Shown: positions 17,169 to 26,262, counted from the first letter of the stretch. The stretch is 64,000 nt of DNA from Halobacillus litoralis (GCF_009856445.1 NZ_WMFA01000003.1:1-64000); one strand, 5' to 3'. The notes: generated from the letters alone by a model not told the origin. A program made the numbers and translations.

Positions 17169-18407
17169 ATGCTCTATTTACCTGTTGAAGTAAAGGCGAG
17201 GGAGCTGCACGGAAAGCTCCTCCTTGCCTATCATGCTCTACTGAGAGGGGACAGTGTCATCCTCGGAGAGCACAGCAAAGTAGAAGAAGCGGCCCGTATC
17301 TATCCCACCGGTATTTTTCTGTGCAAAGGATATCCCAGTGGTTATATGAAGCGTGTGGTAGTAGGGGCAAAACAAGCCGGTCATGTCATAGTGAATCTGG
17401 ATGAGGAAGGATTGATTTATACAGATGAATCCATTTATTTAAAAACGAGGATGAACAGGAAGTGGGTGCCTTATCATGACTATGTGTACTGCTGGGGGGC
17501 GAGGCAGCAGAGAATGATCGAAGAGGAGTATCCTGAACTAAAGGGACGGTGCCTGATTACTGGAAACCCACGCTTCGACTTGCTTACATCTAAGTACAGA
17601 AGAATGTATCAAAAGGAAGCGGATCAGCTGAAGAAAACGTATGGACCATACATTATGGTAAATACCAGATTCTCTTTGTACAACACAATAAAAGGGAAGA
17701 AAGAGAATGGATTGACGCCTCAGGCACGATACATCCGGGACCTCTACAGCCATTTTGTTTGTTTGATTAAACGAATCAGCCAGGAGCTGCCGGACAAGGA
17801 GATTATTTTACGCCCCCACCCTTCTGAGAGCAAAAACAGCTATAAGGAAGATCTAAAAGGGTACGGAAATGTCCTTGTAAAAGACGAAGGAGCAGTCATT
17901 CCATGGATCATGGGTGCTGAGGCATTGATTCATAATGGTTGTACGACTGGTATTGAAGGGTATCTTCTTGGTCGCCCTGTATATTCCTATGAACCTGTGA
18001 CTTCCCCTCTTTATGATGTCCCCCTTCCACGGGACGTTAGTGTAGCCATCAAAGATTTAGAAGCGCTTGTTCTACTATTGAAAGATAAAACCGTCAAAAA
18101 AAGAAACACACCTTCCTTGTTGATGGACTCATATGGGAACTTGGAAAAAGAAGAGTATGCGTATAAGAATATATTAGATCAAATGAGAACCATTAATTTT
18201 CCCCTGCATGCCGTGGTTCCATCTATTCCGCACCGCTATCAGAAAGACAAGAGACGAAAAATACGTTATCTTTTTCCTTCTCTATCAAAAGGAGAAATTC
18301 AAACATTCTTCCAAAAGGTGAATGAAGTGGAACAAAATAACCTGGTTGTCCAGATTATTCCTTTATCCGACCGCTTGTTCCTACTGACAGCGGAGCGATC
18401 ATCATGA
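17169..18407 (+). CDS. Surface carbohydrate biosynthesis protein, capsule-synthesis GT-B-like
   Basis: A 412-residue soluble protein starting at ATG 17169 behind AAGGAGGAG. Motifs visible are GNPRFDLLTSKYR (about 137), EIILRPHPSESKNSY (about 213-227), AEALIHNGCTTGIEGYLLGRPVYSY (about 255-279). The RPHP and HNG-x(3)-GIEG-x(3)-GRP pair is like that in capsule synthesis proteins (Pfam PF05159, KpsS/KpsC relatives) and in proteins annotated as surface carbohydrate biosynthesis protein. It is only distantly related to the four paralogues around it. It overlaps the next gene by 4 nt (ATGA). KpsC-type relatives use CMP-activated keto sugars, which would fit the CMP-pseudaminate expected from this locus, but this is inference. 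Confidence 0.62.
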   Translation: MLYLPVEVKARELHGKLLLAYHALLRGDSVILGEHSKVEEAARIYPTGIFLCKGYPSGYMKRVVVGAKQAGHVIVNLDEEGLIYTDESIYLKTRMNRKWVPYHDYVYCWGARQQRMIEEEYPELKGRCLITGNPRFDLLTSKYRRMYQKEADQLKKTYGPYIMVNTRFSLYNTIKGKKENGLTPQARYIRDLYSHFVCLIKRISQELPDKEIILRPHPSESKNSYKEDLKGYGNVLVKDEGAVIPWIMGAEALIHNGCTTGIEGYLLGRPVYSYEPVTSPLYDVPLPRDVSVAIKDLEALVLLLKDKTVKKRNTPSLLMDSYGNLEKEEYAYKNILDQMRTINFPLHAVVPSIPHRYQKDKRRKIRYLFPSLSKGEIQTFFQKVNEVEQNNLVVQIIPLSDRLFLLTAERSS

Positions 18408-19783
18408 ATACGTATGAGAAAAACTATTGGGGGCTGTACCTGGATTTCCTGACCGCTTTTCGTGAGTGGAAATATCATAACCTCCCTCTTTCCTTGTGTG
18501 TACACTTTCCCACCATGATCAATGGGATGGCGGGGTTGGAACAGTCTCTTGTAGATTCATCCTATGCAAAATCATGGTCTGATGGAAAGGTTCTTCAAGG
18601 TCGATTTGAAGCCTTCCTTCCTATAAAAGAAGCAGTTAAAGTGAATCATGGGAAAGTCGTTTACTATGACCCATTGCTCGGTATTCCTCCTTCTAGTTAC
18701 AAACAACTGTCCTCACCAGCTGAATCACTTATCCTTAAACCGGACATCACCAATGTGAAAAAGAAGCAGATCGATGGGGCTGTCATAAAAGGATTAAGTC
18801 AGTATGCCGCGGATATAGAAGGGCAGGCCCGGAAGGAAATCAAGCGTTTTCATTCAATAGCAGGAAAGCATAAAAACCACCCGTTGTTCGGAAACCGACA
18901 TTTCCTTTTAGCTATAAAGAAGCAGATAGAAAAAATCCTGTATTTTATAGAAGGAACCGAGCGTTTCCTTATGGAGGTGGATACCTCTCTCATTGTTTTT
19001 GGTGAAACAAACAGTATAGACACGAGAGCACTCGCCCTGGCGGCAAGGAAAAAAGGGATCCCTACCCTCTGTCTTCAGCACGGAGCGGTCATCTCCCCCT
19101 TTGGTTATCTGCCGAAAGTGACTGACTATCAAGGGGTTTACGGGAGATATGAACAGACTCTCTACGAAAGTCGTGGGGTAGATCCTGATTTTCTGCCGAT
19201 CCTCGGGCATCCCCGTTTTGATGAAATGGTAACCAGAAACAATCTCCGAGCTTCGTCATTCAATAAAACATTAGGGATTCATCCCTCACGGAAAAGAATT
19301 CTTCTCATTGATCATCATACGGATAAAAAAATGACCCATCAGATTTTGGACCTATTACTAGTCACTGCCCCTGAAGTAGAACTAATCGTCAAGATTAAGA
19401 AAGGGGTCCGTGCTTTTAATGGCTATGCCAAGCATAAAAGAGTCCACCTGATCCGACGGATGCACCTCTATGATATGCTCCCCAATGTAGACGCGGTCAT
19501 CAGTTACGAGTCTACCGTTGTGTTGGAATCTATGTTATATGGAAGAGAAAACTTTGTATGGAAATTGAAACAGCCGTGCTTGACAGATTATTTTACCCAG
19601 CTTCCGGTATTGACCTACTCAACGGCCGAACCTCTTGTCGAGGAGGTGCGAACCTTTTTAAATAAAAGGAGTGACCGATCCGGACAACAGTCAGTTCAGC
19701 TTCGTGAGCGGTTTTACATTCCCTCCCATCAAAAATCGACCCTTCTCTTGAAAGCGTTGATCGCTTATTTACGCACCTCATAG
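18404..19783 (+). CDS. GT-B-like surface glycan protein, subfamily A copy 2
   Basis: A 459-residue paralogue beginning MNTYEKNYWGLYLDFLTAF and translationally coupled (ATGA) to the preceding gene. It shares with the gene at 14193 the segments PAESLILK, GETNSIDTRALALA, TLCLQHGAVISPFGYLPKV (about 222-240), GHPRFDEMV (about 268), MHLYDMLPNVDAVISYEST (about 352-370) and VVLESML. These make it subfamily A. The N-terminal half is less conserved. Predicted cytoplasmic, probably peripheral to membrane glycan synthesis. The function is not established from sequence; a GT-B transferase fold is the best reading. Confidence 0.67.
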   Translation: MNTYEKNYWGLYLDFLTAFREWKYHNLPLSLCVHFPTMINGMAGLEQSLVDSSYAKSWSDGKVLQGRFEAFLPIKEAVKVNHGKVVYYDPLLGIPPSSYKQLSSPAESLILKPDITNVKKKQIDGAVIKGLSQYAADIEGQARKEIKRFHSIAGKHKNHPLFGNRHFLLAIKKQIEKILYFIEGTERFLMEVDTSLIVFGETNSIDTRALALAARKKGIPTLCLQHGAVISPFGYLPKVTDYQGVYGRYEQTLYESRGVDPDFLPILGHPRFDEMVTRNNLRASSFNKTLGIHPSRKRILLIDHHTDKKMTHQILDLLLVTAPEVELIVKIKKGVRAFNGYAKHKRVHLIRRMHLYDMLPNVDAVISYESTVVLESMLYGRENFVWKLKQPCLTDYFTQLPVLTYSTAEPLVEEVRTFLNKRSDRSGQQSVQLRERFYIPSHQKSTLLLKALIAYLRTS

Positions 19784-19807
19784 CGTAGGAAGTTCAACGC
19801 TTTTTTT
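19782..19807 (+). terminator. Probable intrinsic terminator
   Basis: A short AGCGT/ACGCT stem overlapping the stop codon, followed by seven T. The stem is weak, but position and T run fit. Confidence 0.55.
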
Positions 19808-19858
19808 ATATGCTCTGAGCCTTTAAAGGAAAAAGAATTCACCTGGTATTTATCTTTC

Positions 19859-19874
19859 ATAGGTTGAAACCTAT
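19859..19874. promoter_or_regulatory. Palindrome upstream of the pse genes, possible operator
   Basis: ATAGGTTGAAACCTAT is a 7-bp perfect inverted repeat around GA, 110 nt before the PseB-like gene. It sits between GAATTCACC (19835) and CACCGAATTC (19881), giving a second, outer partial symmetry. A TATAGT lies 32 nt downstream (19906-19911) without a clear -35. The binding protein, if any, is unknown. The rest of the 202-nt gap shows nothing else. Confidence 0.35.
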
Positions 19875-19985
19875 TATTTTCACCGAATTCTAGTTTTTGA
19901 ATATATATAGTAATCAGCAACGATGAAATAGACTGCCTTCCCTGGGTGAAGGTACTAGATTACGTGAAGAGGGAGAAGGAAGCAA

Positions 19986-20990
19986 GTGTTCTTTAAAGGT
20001 AAGAAGGTATTAGTCATAGGAGGTACAGGAACAATAGGCCGCGGAATCGTCAAGACGATTCTTGGGCAGTCACCGGATGTCATCCGTGTTTTCAGCAGAG
20101 ACGAACATAAGCAGCATGAATTGCAGAATGAATGGGGAAAAAGAGAAGACCTCCGCTATTTAATCGGAGATGTCAGGGATTACGATCGTGTCCATACTGC
20201 GATGCAGGGCATCGACTATGTGTTTCACCTGGCGGCTATGAAGCATGTGCCATCGTGTGAATACAACCCTTATGAAGCGGTGCTGACAAATGTTCATGGA
20301 ACGAACAATGTGGTCAGGGCAGCACTTGCGCAAGGAGTGAAAAAGGTGGTGTTCACCAGTACGGATAAAGCCATTTCTCCGACAAATGCCTATGGTGCGA
20401 CCAAACTTACCGCTGAGCGTCTGATCACTGCTGCCGAATACAGCAAAGGGCGGGGGCAGACGGTTTTTGCGAGTGTTCGCTTTGGAAATGTCATGGGCTC
20501 GCGCGGGTCAGTCATCCCCCTGTTCAAGAAACAGATTCTCAATCAGGGGAAAATTACGGTAACCGACCGTACGATGACGAGATTCATGATGACTTTGGAA
20601 CAAGCAACCTCCTTAACGATAAAAGCGCTTGAGGAAGCGCGCGGCGGAGAGATTTTTGTTTTGAAAATGCCGGTGGTTGCACTTAATGACCTGGCTTCAT
20701 TGGTCATTAAAGAAACCTGTACTCAGCTGGGCAAAGACCCTGAACAAATCAAAGTGGAAGAAATAGGGCTGCGCCCAGGGGAAAAAATGTACGAAGAATT
20801 AATGACGCACGAAGAGTCATTGACCGCATGGGAACTGGATGACATGTACGTAATTCCTTATTCCTTCAAAAAAGATGTTCCTTATAAAAACGCCAGGAAA
20901 GCCGCTCCGGGAATGTACAGTTCTTCCGGGCAGCCCCCGATCAGTGCTGTTCAATTATATGAACTTCTTAAAAGCCAGGGATTAATTTAA
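19986..20990 (+). CDS. pseB: PseB-like UDP-N-acetylglucosamine 4,6-dehydratase
   Basis: A 334-residue short-chain dehydrogenase/reductase of the polysaccharide-biosynthesis (PseB/FlaA1/CapE) type. It has the NAD(P) turn GGTGTIGRG (about 12-20), HLAAMKHVP (about 82), the FTSTDKA catalytic Asp-Lys segment and YGATK (about 129-143), and the GLRPGEKMYEEL block typical of this group (about 258-269). It should dehydrate UDP-GlcNAc and invert C5, the first step to pseudaminic acid. GTG 19986 follows GGGAGAAGGA. It is separated from the rest of the pathway by one GT-B paralogue and an epimerase gene. Confidence 0.82.
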   Translation: MFFKGKKVLVIGGTGTIGRGIVKTILGQSPDVIRVFSRDEHKQHELQNEWGKREDLRYLIGDVRDYDRVHTAMQGIDYVFHLAAMKHVPSCEYNPYEAVLTNVHGTNNVVRAALAQGVKKVVFTSTDKAISPTNAYGATKLTAERLITAAEYSKGRGQTVFASVRFGNVMGSRGSVIPLFKKQILNQGKITVTDRTMTRFMMTLEQATSLTIKALEEARGGEIFVLKMPVVALNDLASLVIKETCTQLGKDPEQIKVEEIGLRPGEKMYEELMTHEESLTAWELDDMYVIPYSFKKDVPYKNARKAAPGMYSSSGQPPISAVQLYELLKSQGLI

Positions 20991-21011
20991 AGAAAAGAGA
21001 GGAGGGAGAGA

Positions 21012-22421
21012 TTGGATACGTACTCTAAGAATTATTGGGGACTGTACCTTGATTTCCTGGATGACTTCCAAGAACTGATCTATCAAGGTTATCCTATTGC
21101 TTATTTGAGTCATTACCGGAGTTTGATTATTGGGAATAAGAGATTGATGAGAGATTTACAATCCCCTGAGTTTACCAGGACCATAAAGAATAAGATCCAG
21201 ACAACGGCAGCGGTTCAGCAGAAATTTAATACATTTAGAGCGTCTGTAAGAAAAAAGCAGCGCGTAAGAAAAGGCGGGATGATTGTTCTTCACGATGTCT
21301 ATGACCTCCTTCGTTTTCCGGAGAAGACGCTGAAAAATCATTTTCCTCCATCCAAAACGCTGATTTTTGAAGAAAAAGGAATGAAGAAGAAGAAAGAATC
21401 ATTTCCACGTGCCAGTGGATTTAAGTACAAATGCTTTACGGACTATCAAGTGGATATCTCAACTGCTGTGAAAAAAGTGAAAAGAAAAGCAAGAGAAATC
21501 ATAGCCTCTCATCCTGGTCACCCCATGTACACTCACAAAACCTTTCAAACCCGATGGATGCTTCAGATCGTGAAAATTATGGATCGAATCAATGAATCCA
21601 TGCAATTGTTTAAGCGTGTGCATGTATCCGCCATCGTGGTCCCTTCTACTCATTATCCTGAATCAAGAACATTGGTCATCGTAGCATCCAAGTATGGAAT
21701 ACCGACGGTTTCTATGCAGCATGGCATCATATCAGGGGAATCGGGCTTTATTCCGAAGATTGCAGACATTGATGCCGTTTACGGTCCTTTTGAAACGGAG
21801 TGGTTCCGGGCGAGGGGAGTGGCAGCAGAGGAAATCATGGAGGTGGGGCACCCAAGGTTTGATGAAATTACGAGAGTCCCGAAAGTAAGCCGGGCTTCGA
21901 TGATGAAGAAACTCAGGTTACACCCCTCCAGAAAAAATGTTCTGTTAATCGTCCGCAGTCAGAAAAAATACAAAGAATGGGATCAGTTTCTGAAAAAACT
22001 GACCGTTAAACAAAAGCTCAACATCATCCTCAAAGATTTTCCTAATCGCTCCAATCATCCTCTGATCAAAAACCATTCCTACGTTCACAGCTCAGTCGGA
22101 TATGAACTGTACGACCTCATTGCTATGGCCGACGTCGTTGTCACCTATTTTTCAACGGTCGCTCTCGAAGCCATGCTTGCGGGCAAAACAGTCTTTATAC
22201 TGGATCGTCCCTTTGGGGGTTATTCAGGTTATTACACAAAAATGGGGGATCTCGCTCAGAAGGATCCAGGAAAATTAGCGGGGATATTCTCTGAATACAT
22301 TCGTGCAGATAAGATGAAGTCGTATGCGGAGCAGAAAGTGAAAGATTTTGTTGCTTATGCTTACGCAGCAAAACGGTCATCAGGGGAACGATTGATGAAT
22401 CTATTAAAGAGATGGGTTTGA
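21012..22421 (+). CDS. GT-B-like surface glycan protein, subfamily B copy 2
   Basis: A 469-residue paralogue starting MDTYSKNYWGLYLDFLDDF from TTG 21012, 6 nt after GGAGG. It matches the gene at 15612 in HYRSLI, PSTHYPESRTLVIVA, MQHGIISGESGFIPKIAD (about 236-253), GHPRFDEIT (about 280), IILKDFPNRSNHPL, and VVVTYFSTVALEAMLAGKTVF (about 375-395), placing it in subfamily B. The N-terminal half is strongly basic. It lies between the PseB-like and epimerase genes in the same direction with a 21-nt gap, so it is probably co-transcribed with the pseudaminic acid genes; this is the best contextual hint that the paralogues act on that sugar. Confidence 0.68.
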   Translation: MDTYSKNYWGLYLDFLDDFQELIYQGYPIAYLSHYRSLIIGNKRLMRDLQSPEFTRTIKNKIQTTAAVQQKFNTFRASVRKKQRVRKGGMIVLHDVYDLLRFPEKTLKNHFPPSKTLIFEEKGMKKKKESFPRASGFKYKCFTDYQVDISTAVKKVKRKAREIIASHPGHPMYTHKTFQTRWMLQIVKIMDRINESMQLFKRVHVSAIVVPSTHYPESRTLVIVASKYGIPTVSMQHGIISGESGFIPKIADIDAVYGPFETEWFRARGVAAEEIMEVGHPRFDEITRVPKVSRASMMKKLRLHPSRKNVLLIVRSQKKYKEWDQFLKKLTVKQKLNIILKDFPNRSNHPLIKNHSYVHSSVGYELYDLIAMADVVVTYFSTVALEAMLAGKTVFILDRPFGGYSGYYTKMGDLAQKDPGKLAGIFSEYIRADKMKSYAEQKVKDFVAYAYAAKRSSGERLMNLLKRWV

Positions 22422-22486
22422 TCGAAAGCAAGCATAAGGCCAAGCATAGAAAAATATGAATGGGAATATAAGGGAGGGGTGTGTCC

Positions 22487-23431
22487 GTGAATATTCTAGT
22501 GACAGGTGGAGCCGGCTTTATCGGACGCTGGGTCGTTAAAAGATTATTGGATGAACAGCACAATGTATGGGTGCTCGACGACCTGTCGAACGGAAGAATA
22601 GAAAACATTGAGGACCTACTCGTGCATAAAAATTTCAAGGCATTCATTCATGGGGATATCAAAGACAGGAACACCGTCGAGAGTCTTTTTTATCCAGGTA
22701 TTGATTTGTGTTATCACCTGGCAGCAAGCATCAATGTCCAGGATAGCATTGATGATCCAGAAACAACGTTCAACAATGACACAATCGGGACGTTTTATTT
22801 ACTGGAGCAGTGCCGGAAGCATAAGGTCAAAATGGTGTTCATGAGCACATGTATGGTCTATGACCGGGCAGAAGATGAAGATGGGATATCAGAAACAGAT
22901 CCAATTAAACCGGCATCCCCTTATGCAGGGGCGAAGATCGCCGCTGAGAATATGGTTCTGTCCTATTATTATGCGTATGGGCTTCCAGTAACGGTGATCC
23001 GGCCATTCAATACGTATGGCCCCTATCAAAAAACAGGAGGAGAAGGTGGTGTCGTGGCCATCTTTATTAAAAATAAGTTGAACGGACTCCCTTTGCAAAT
23101 CTATGGAGATGGAAAGCAGACCCGTGATCTGCTTTACGTGGAAGACTGCGCACGGTTTGTGGTGCAGGCAGGCTACAGGGATGAAGTGAATGGAGAAATT
23201 GTCAATGCGGGGTTAGGGGAGGATATTGCGATTAATGATCTTGCCGAGTTGATTGCAAAGAGCCCTGATCATATCCTGCATGTCGAACATATCCATCCCC
23301 AAAGTGAGATTCCTAAACTGCTTTGTGACTATGATAAAGCCAAACGTCTCCTGGGATGGGAGCCTTCGATTTCTTTAAAGGAAGGAATTCGGAGAACAGA
23401 AGAATGGATTGACCGCACGAATTTAATTTAA
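22487..23431 (+). CDS. NAD-dependent sugar-nucleotide epimerase/dehydratase
   Basis: A 314-residue extended SDR with GGAGFIGRW (about 8-16), the HLAASINV segment, a serine-rich STCMVY loop, YAGAK (catalytic Tyr-x3-Lys, about 145-149), and RPFNTYGPYQ. It belongs to the UDP-glucose 4-epimerase/dTDP-glucose dehydratase superfamily. GTG 22481 is also in frame but lies only 3 nt from GGAGG; GTG 22487 has normal spacing. It could make another hexosamine donor by C4 epimerisation, or act as the second SDR that B. thuringiensis needs (Pen plus Pal) to reach the PseC substrate. Sequence alone does not decide. Confidence 0.75.
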   Translation: MNILVTGGAGFIGRWVVKRLLDEQHNVWVLDDLSNGRIENIEDLLVHKNFKAFIHGDIKDRNTVESLFYPGIDLCYHLAASINVQDSIDDPETTFNNDTIGTFYLLEQCRKHKVKMVFMSTCMVYDRAEDEDGISETDPIKPASPYAGAKIAAENMVLSYYYAYGLPVTVIRPFNTYGPYQKTGGEGGVVAIFIKNKLNGLPLQIYGDGKQTRDLLYVEDCARFVVQAGYRDEVNGEIVNAGLGEDIAINDLAELIAKSPDHILHVEHIHPQSEIPKLLCDYDKAKRLLGWEPSISLKEGIRRTEEWIDRTNLI

Positions 23432-23445
23432 AGGAGTTTAAAAAT

Positions 23446-24654
23446 GTGGAAGAAAAGCTAGCGATTTTCGGGGGAGAACCCGTCCGTGATTCGCTGCTTC
23501 CTTACGGGAAGCAGTCCATCGACGATCAGGATGTCAGAGCCGTTGTCAATGCCTTGAAAAGTGACTTTATTACAACAGGACCTGCCATCGACGCATTTGA
23601 AAAAGGGGTGGCTGATTACGTAGGAGCTGTGTATGCTGTAGCTTTTTCCAATGGTACAGCAGCGTTGCATGCCGCTTGTTTTGCTGCGGGAATCGGCAAA
23701 GGAGATGAAGTGATTACGACTCCTTTGACGTTTGTTGCGAGTGCCAATTGTGTGTTGTACACCGGAGGAAAGCCGGTGTTCGCTGATGTTAATCCGAAGA
23801 CGTATAATATTGATCCATCTTCGGCTGCATCCTTAGTGACATCCAAAACCAAAGCGATCATTCCTGTGGATTTTACAGGCCAGCCGGCGGATTATGAAAA
23901 GATTCAAGCCCTGGCCGATCAGCATGGACTGGTCGTCATTGAAGATGCCGCTCATGCTTTAGGGGCGGAGTACAAAGGAGAAAAAGTGGGATCATACAGT
24001 GATATGACCATGTTCAGCTTCCACCCTGTAAAGCATATTACCACAGGCGAAGGGGGCATTATTACTACGAATAACCGAAAGTATTATGAGAAGTTGATGA
24101 TGTTCCGCACGCACGGGATAACGAAAGACGCCGGGCAAATGCTCGAGAAGCGGCATCCATGGGAATATGAAATGCAGTTTCTTGGATACAATTACCGCAT
24201 GACGGATCTGCAGGCAGCCCTCGGTAGCAGTCAGCTGACTAAATTGGATGCTTTTGTAGCGAAGCGAAGGGCTATCGTCAGTGTATATAACAAGGAATTC
24301 TGCCAAATGGCAAATGTCATCACTCACGAGCAACTACCGGAAGCCAACTCTTCTCATCACCTTTATATTCTACGCATGACAGGACCTCTAAAAGGCCTCC
24401 GAAAAGATATTTTTGAGGCGCTCCGTGCAGAAAATATCGGGGTGAATGTGCACTACATGCCGGTCCATACCCAACCCTACTACAAAGACCGTGGTTATAC
24501 TAAAGGGATGTGTCCGGTGGCCGAAGAGGTTTACGAAGGGATTGTAAGCCTGCCGTTATTTCCTGGTATGACAGAGAGTGATGTGGCAGATGTTGTGTGT
24601 GCGGTGAAGAAAGTGCTCCGTCATTTTGAAACGGCTGCAGGTGCCGGTCAATGA
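23446..24654 (+). CDS. pseC: PseC: UDP-4-keto-6-deoxy sugar aminotransferase
   Basis: A 402-residue PLP-dependent DegT/DnrJ/EryC1 aminotransferase. Conserved pieces include FSNGTAALHAACFA (about 66), VIEDAAHALGAEYKG (about 165), and SFHPVKHITTGEGG (about 190-203) with the PLP-binding lysine in HPVKHITT. It closely resembles PseC, which aminates C4 of UDP-4-keto-6-deoxy-AltNAc. GTG 23446 lies 9 nt after AAGGAG; an ATG two bases earlier is out of frame and closes at once. It overlaps pseG by 4 nt. Confidence 0.88.
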   Translation: MEEKLAIFGGEPVRDSLLPYGKQSIDDQDVRAVVNALKSDFITTGPAIDAFEKGVADYVGAVYAVAFSNGTAALHAACFAAGIGKGDEVITTPLTFVASANCVLYTGGKPVFADVNPKTYNIDPSSAASLVTSKTKAIIPVDFTGQPADYEKIQALADQHGLVVIEDAAHALGAEYKGEKVGSYSDMTMFSFHPVKHITTGEGGIITTNNRKYYEKLMMFRTHGITKDAGQMLEKRHPWEYEMQFLGYNYRMTDLQAALGSSQLTKLDAFVAKRRAIVSVYNKEFCQMANVITHEQLPEANSSHHLYILRMTGPLKGLRKDIFEALRAENIGVNVHYMPVHTQPYYKDRGYTKGMCPVAEEVYEGIVSLPLFPGMTESDVADVVCAVKKVLRHFETAAGAGQ

Positions 24655-25697
24655 GAGTAGGATTTAGAGTAGATGCCTCTACAAAAGGAGGCACAGGACA
24701 TGTGATGCGGTGCCTCACGCTCGCGGGTGAGCTTCGAACACTTGGAGCAGAGGTTTTTTTTATGTGCAGAAGACGGCCAGGAGATTTAGTTGACTTTATA
24801 CAGGAGAGTGGTTACCGCGTTTATGAAATGACGGGGGCTTACAATGTCTCCTGGAAAGAAGACGCAGTAAGAACGATCCATATTTTAGAGAACATTGGGA
24901 GTGCTGAATGGCTTGTGGTGGATCATTATGGGCTGGACGCCCGTTGGGAGAAAGCGGTAGGACATCATATTAAAAAATTAATGGTCATCGATGATCTTGC
25001 GAACCGCCCTCATGATTGTGACCTGCTTCTTGACCAGAATCTGTATAGAAATATGGAACAAAGGTACAAAGGACTCGTTCCTGAGCGGACGAAACTTCTT
25101 CTTGGTCCGGCTTTCACCCTTTTAAGAGAAGAATTCTTACAATCTACGTGTAACCGGAAATGGGATGGAAACGTACGACGCATCCTCGTGTCATTTGGCG
25201 GTAGTGATCCTACCAATGAAACGTTGAAAACACTCAAGGCCATTGAGAAGTTAAACGTTCCGCTTATGGTTGATATCGTAATTGGGAGCTCTCACTCGTG
25301 CAGGCAAGACATTGCTCGTTTTTGTGAGAGGAAGGAAGGGATGCAGCTGCACGTACAAACGAAGGAAATGGCCCGGCTTATGGAACATGCGGATCTTGCG
25401 GTTGGAGCTGGGGGCAGTTCTGTTTGGGAACGTTGTTACATGGATCTACCATCGTTGATCATTGAAACAGCGGCAAATCAAAGAGAAGTCATCTCCACCC
25501 TCCAGGAAAAAGGTGTGGTCTTTTACTTGGGGAAAAGTGAAGAGGTAGATGTGAATCTTCTTTCTCAACATTTACAAAGATTCATAGCTGAACCAGACCT
25601 GATAAAGAAGGCTCTTGAAACAGGAAAGCATTTGATGAAAGACCATAAGCCTTACGGCGTTTCCCGTTTGATGATGGGGGATGGAAGCGATGGATGA
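24651..25697 (+). CDS. pseG: PseG: UDP-2,4-diacetamido-2,4,6-trideoxy-altropyranose hydrolase
   Basis: A 348-residue GT-B-fold hydrolase. Motifs: FRVDASTKGGTGHVMRCLTLA (about 4-24) with the catalytic His region GGTGHVMRC, LLVD-type VVDHYGLDARWE, LLGPAFTLLREEF (about 147), VSFGGSDPTNET (about 179-190) and VGAGGSSVWERCYM (about 252-265). PseG removes UDP from the diacetamido sugar before condensation with phosphoenolpyruvate. The start ATG overlaps the pseC stop (ATGA). Confidence 0.88.
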   Translation: MRVGFRVDASTKGGTGHVMRCLTLAGELRTLGAEVFFMCRRRPGDLVDFIQESGYRVYEMTGAYNVSWKEDAVRTIHILENIGSAEWLVVDHYGLDARWEKAVGHHIKKLMVIDDLANRPHDCDLLLDQNLYRNMEQRYKGLVPERTKLLLGPAFTLLREEFLQSTCNRKWDGNVRRILVSFGGSDPTNETLKTLKAIEKLNVPLMVDIVIGSSHSCRQDIARFCERKEGMQLHVQTKEMARLMEHADLAVGAGGSSVWERCYMDLPSLIIETAANQREVISTLQEKGVVFYLGKSEEVDVNLLSQHLQRFIAEPDLIKKALETGKHLMKDHKPYGVSRLMMGDGSDG

Positions 25698-26262
25698 GTT
25701 TCGTTTACGTGACGTCGAGCGTGCGGATCTGCCGATGATTTGGAAGTGGCGGAACGCCGAGCACATCCGGATTCATATGTATCATGACCAGTGGATTCCC
25801 TGGGAGGATCATGTTTCATGGTTTGAAAGGGATCAGCAGAACCCTTCTTCTTACACCAAGTTATTCATTTACAAGGAGCGTCCAATCGGGGTTGTCAGGT
25901 TCACCAATATCGATCAAAAACAGGGAACGTGTGAATGGGGTTTTTATATTGGTGATCGTGAGGCACCAAAAGGCGCCGGGACGGCCATGGGTATGCTGGG
26001 GCTGGATTTTATGTTCGAAACAGTCGGCATCCGGAAAGTTTGTGCAGAAGTCCTGGATGTTAATGTTGCCAGTCTTCGGTTTCATGAAAAACTTGGATTC
26101 GTTCCTGAAGGGCGGCTGATCGAACAAATAGTGCGTGAAGGGAAATTCATAGATGTTATTCCTATGGGTTTATTTAAAGATGGGTGGCTCAAAAGGCGTG
26201 AAATCTTAAAAAGGGGGCAGGATGATGGAAATCGAAATCATAGGAAGAAAGGTCGGTCCTGA
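25690..26262 (+). CDS. pseH: PseH: GNAT N-acetyltransferase for UDP-4-amino sugar
   Basis: A 190-residue GNAT acetyltransferase resembling PseH and ribosomal-protein Ala acetyltransferases. Visible are the substrate-side WRNAEHIR (about 18), EWGFYIGD strand, the acetyl-CoA pyrophosphate loop region GAGTAMGMLGLDF (about 96-108), and NVASLRFHEKLGFVPEG (about 119-135). It would acetylate the C4 amino group formed by PseC. ATG 25681 is in frame; ATG 25690 is preferred because GGGGGATGG then has usable spacing. It overlaps pseG by 8 nt and pseI by 38 nt. Confidence 0.82.
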   Translation: MDEFRLRDVERADLPMIWKWRNAEHIRIHMYHDQWIPWEDHVSWFERDQQNPSSYTKLFIYKERPIGVVRFTNIDQKQGTCEWGFYIGDREAPKGAGTAMGMLGLDFMFETVGIRKVCAEVLDVNVASLRFHEKLGFVPEGRLIEQIVREGKFIDVIPMGLFKDGWLKRREILKRGQDDGNRNHRKKGRS

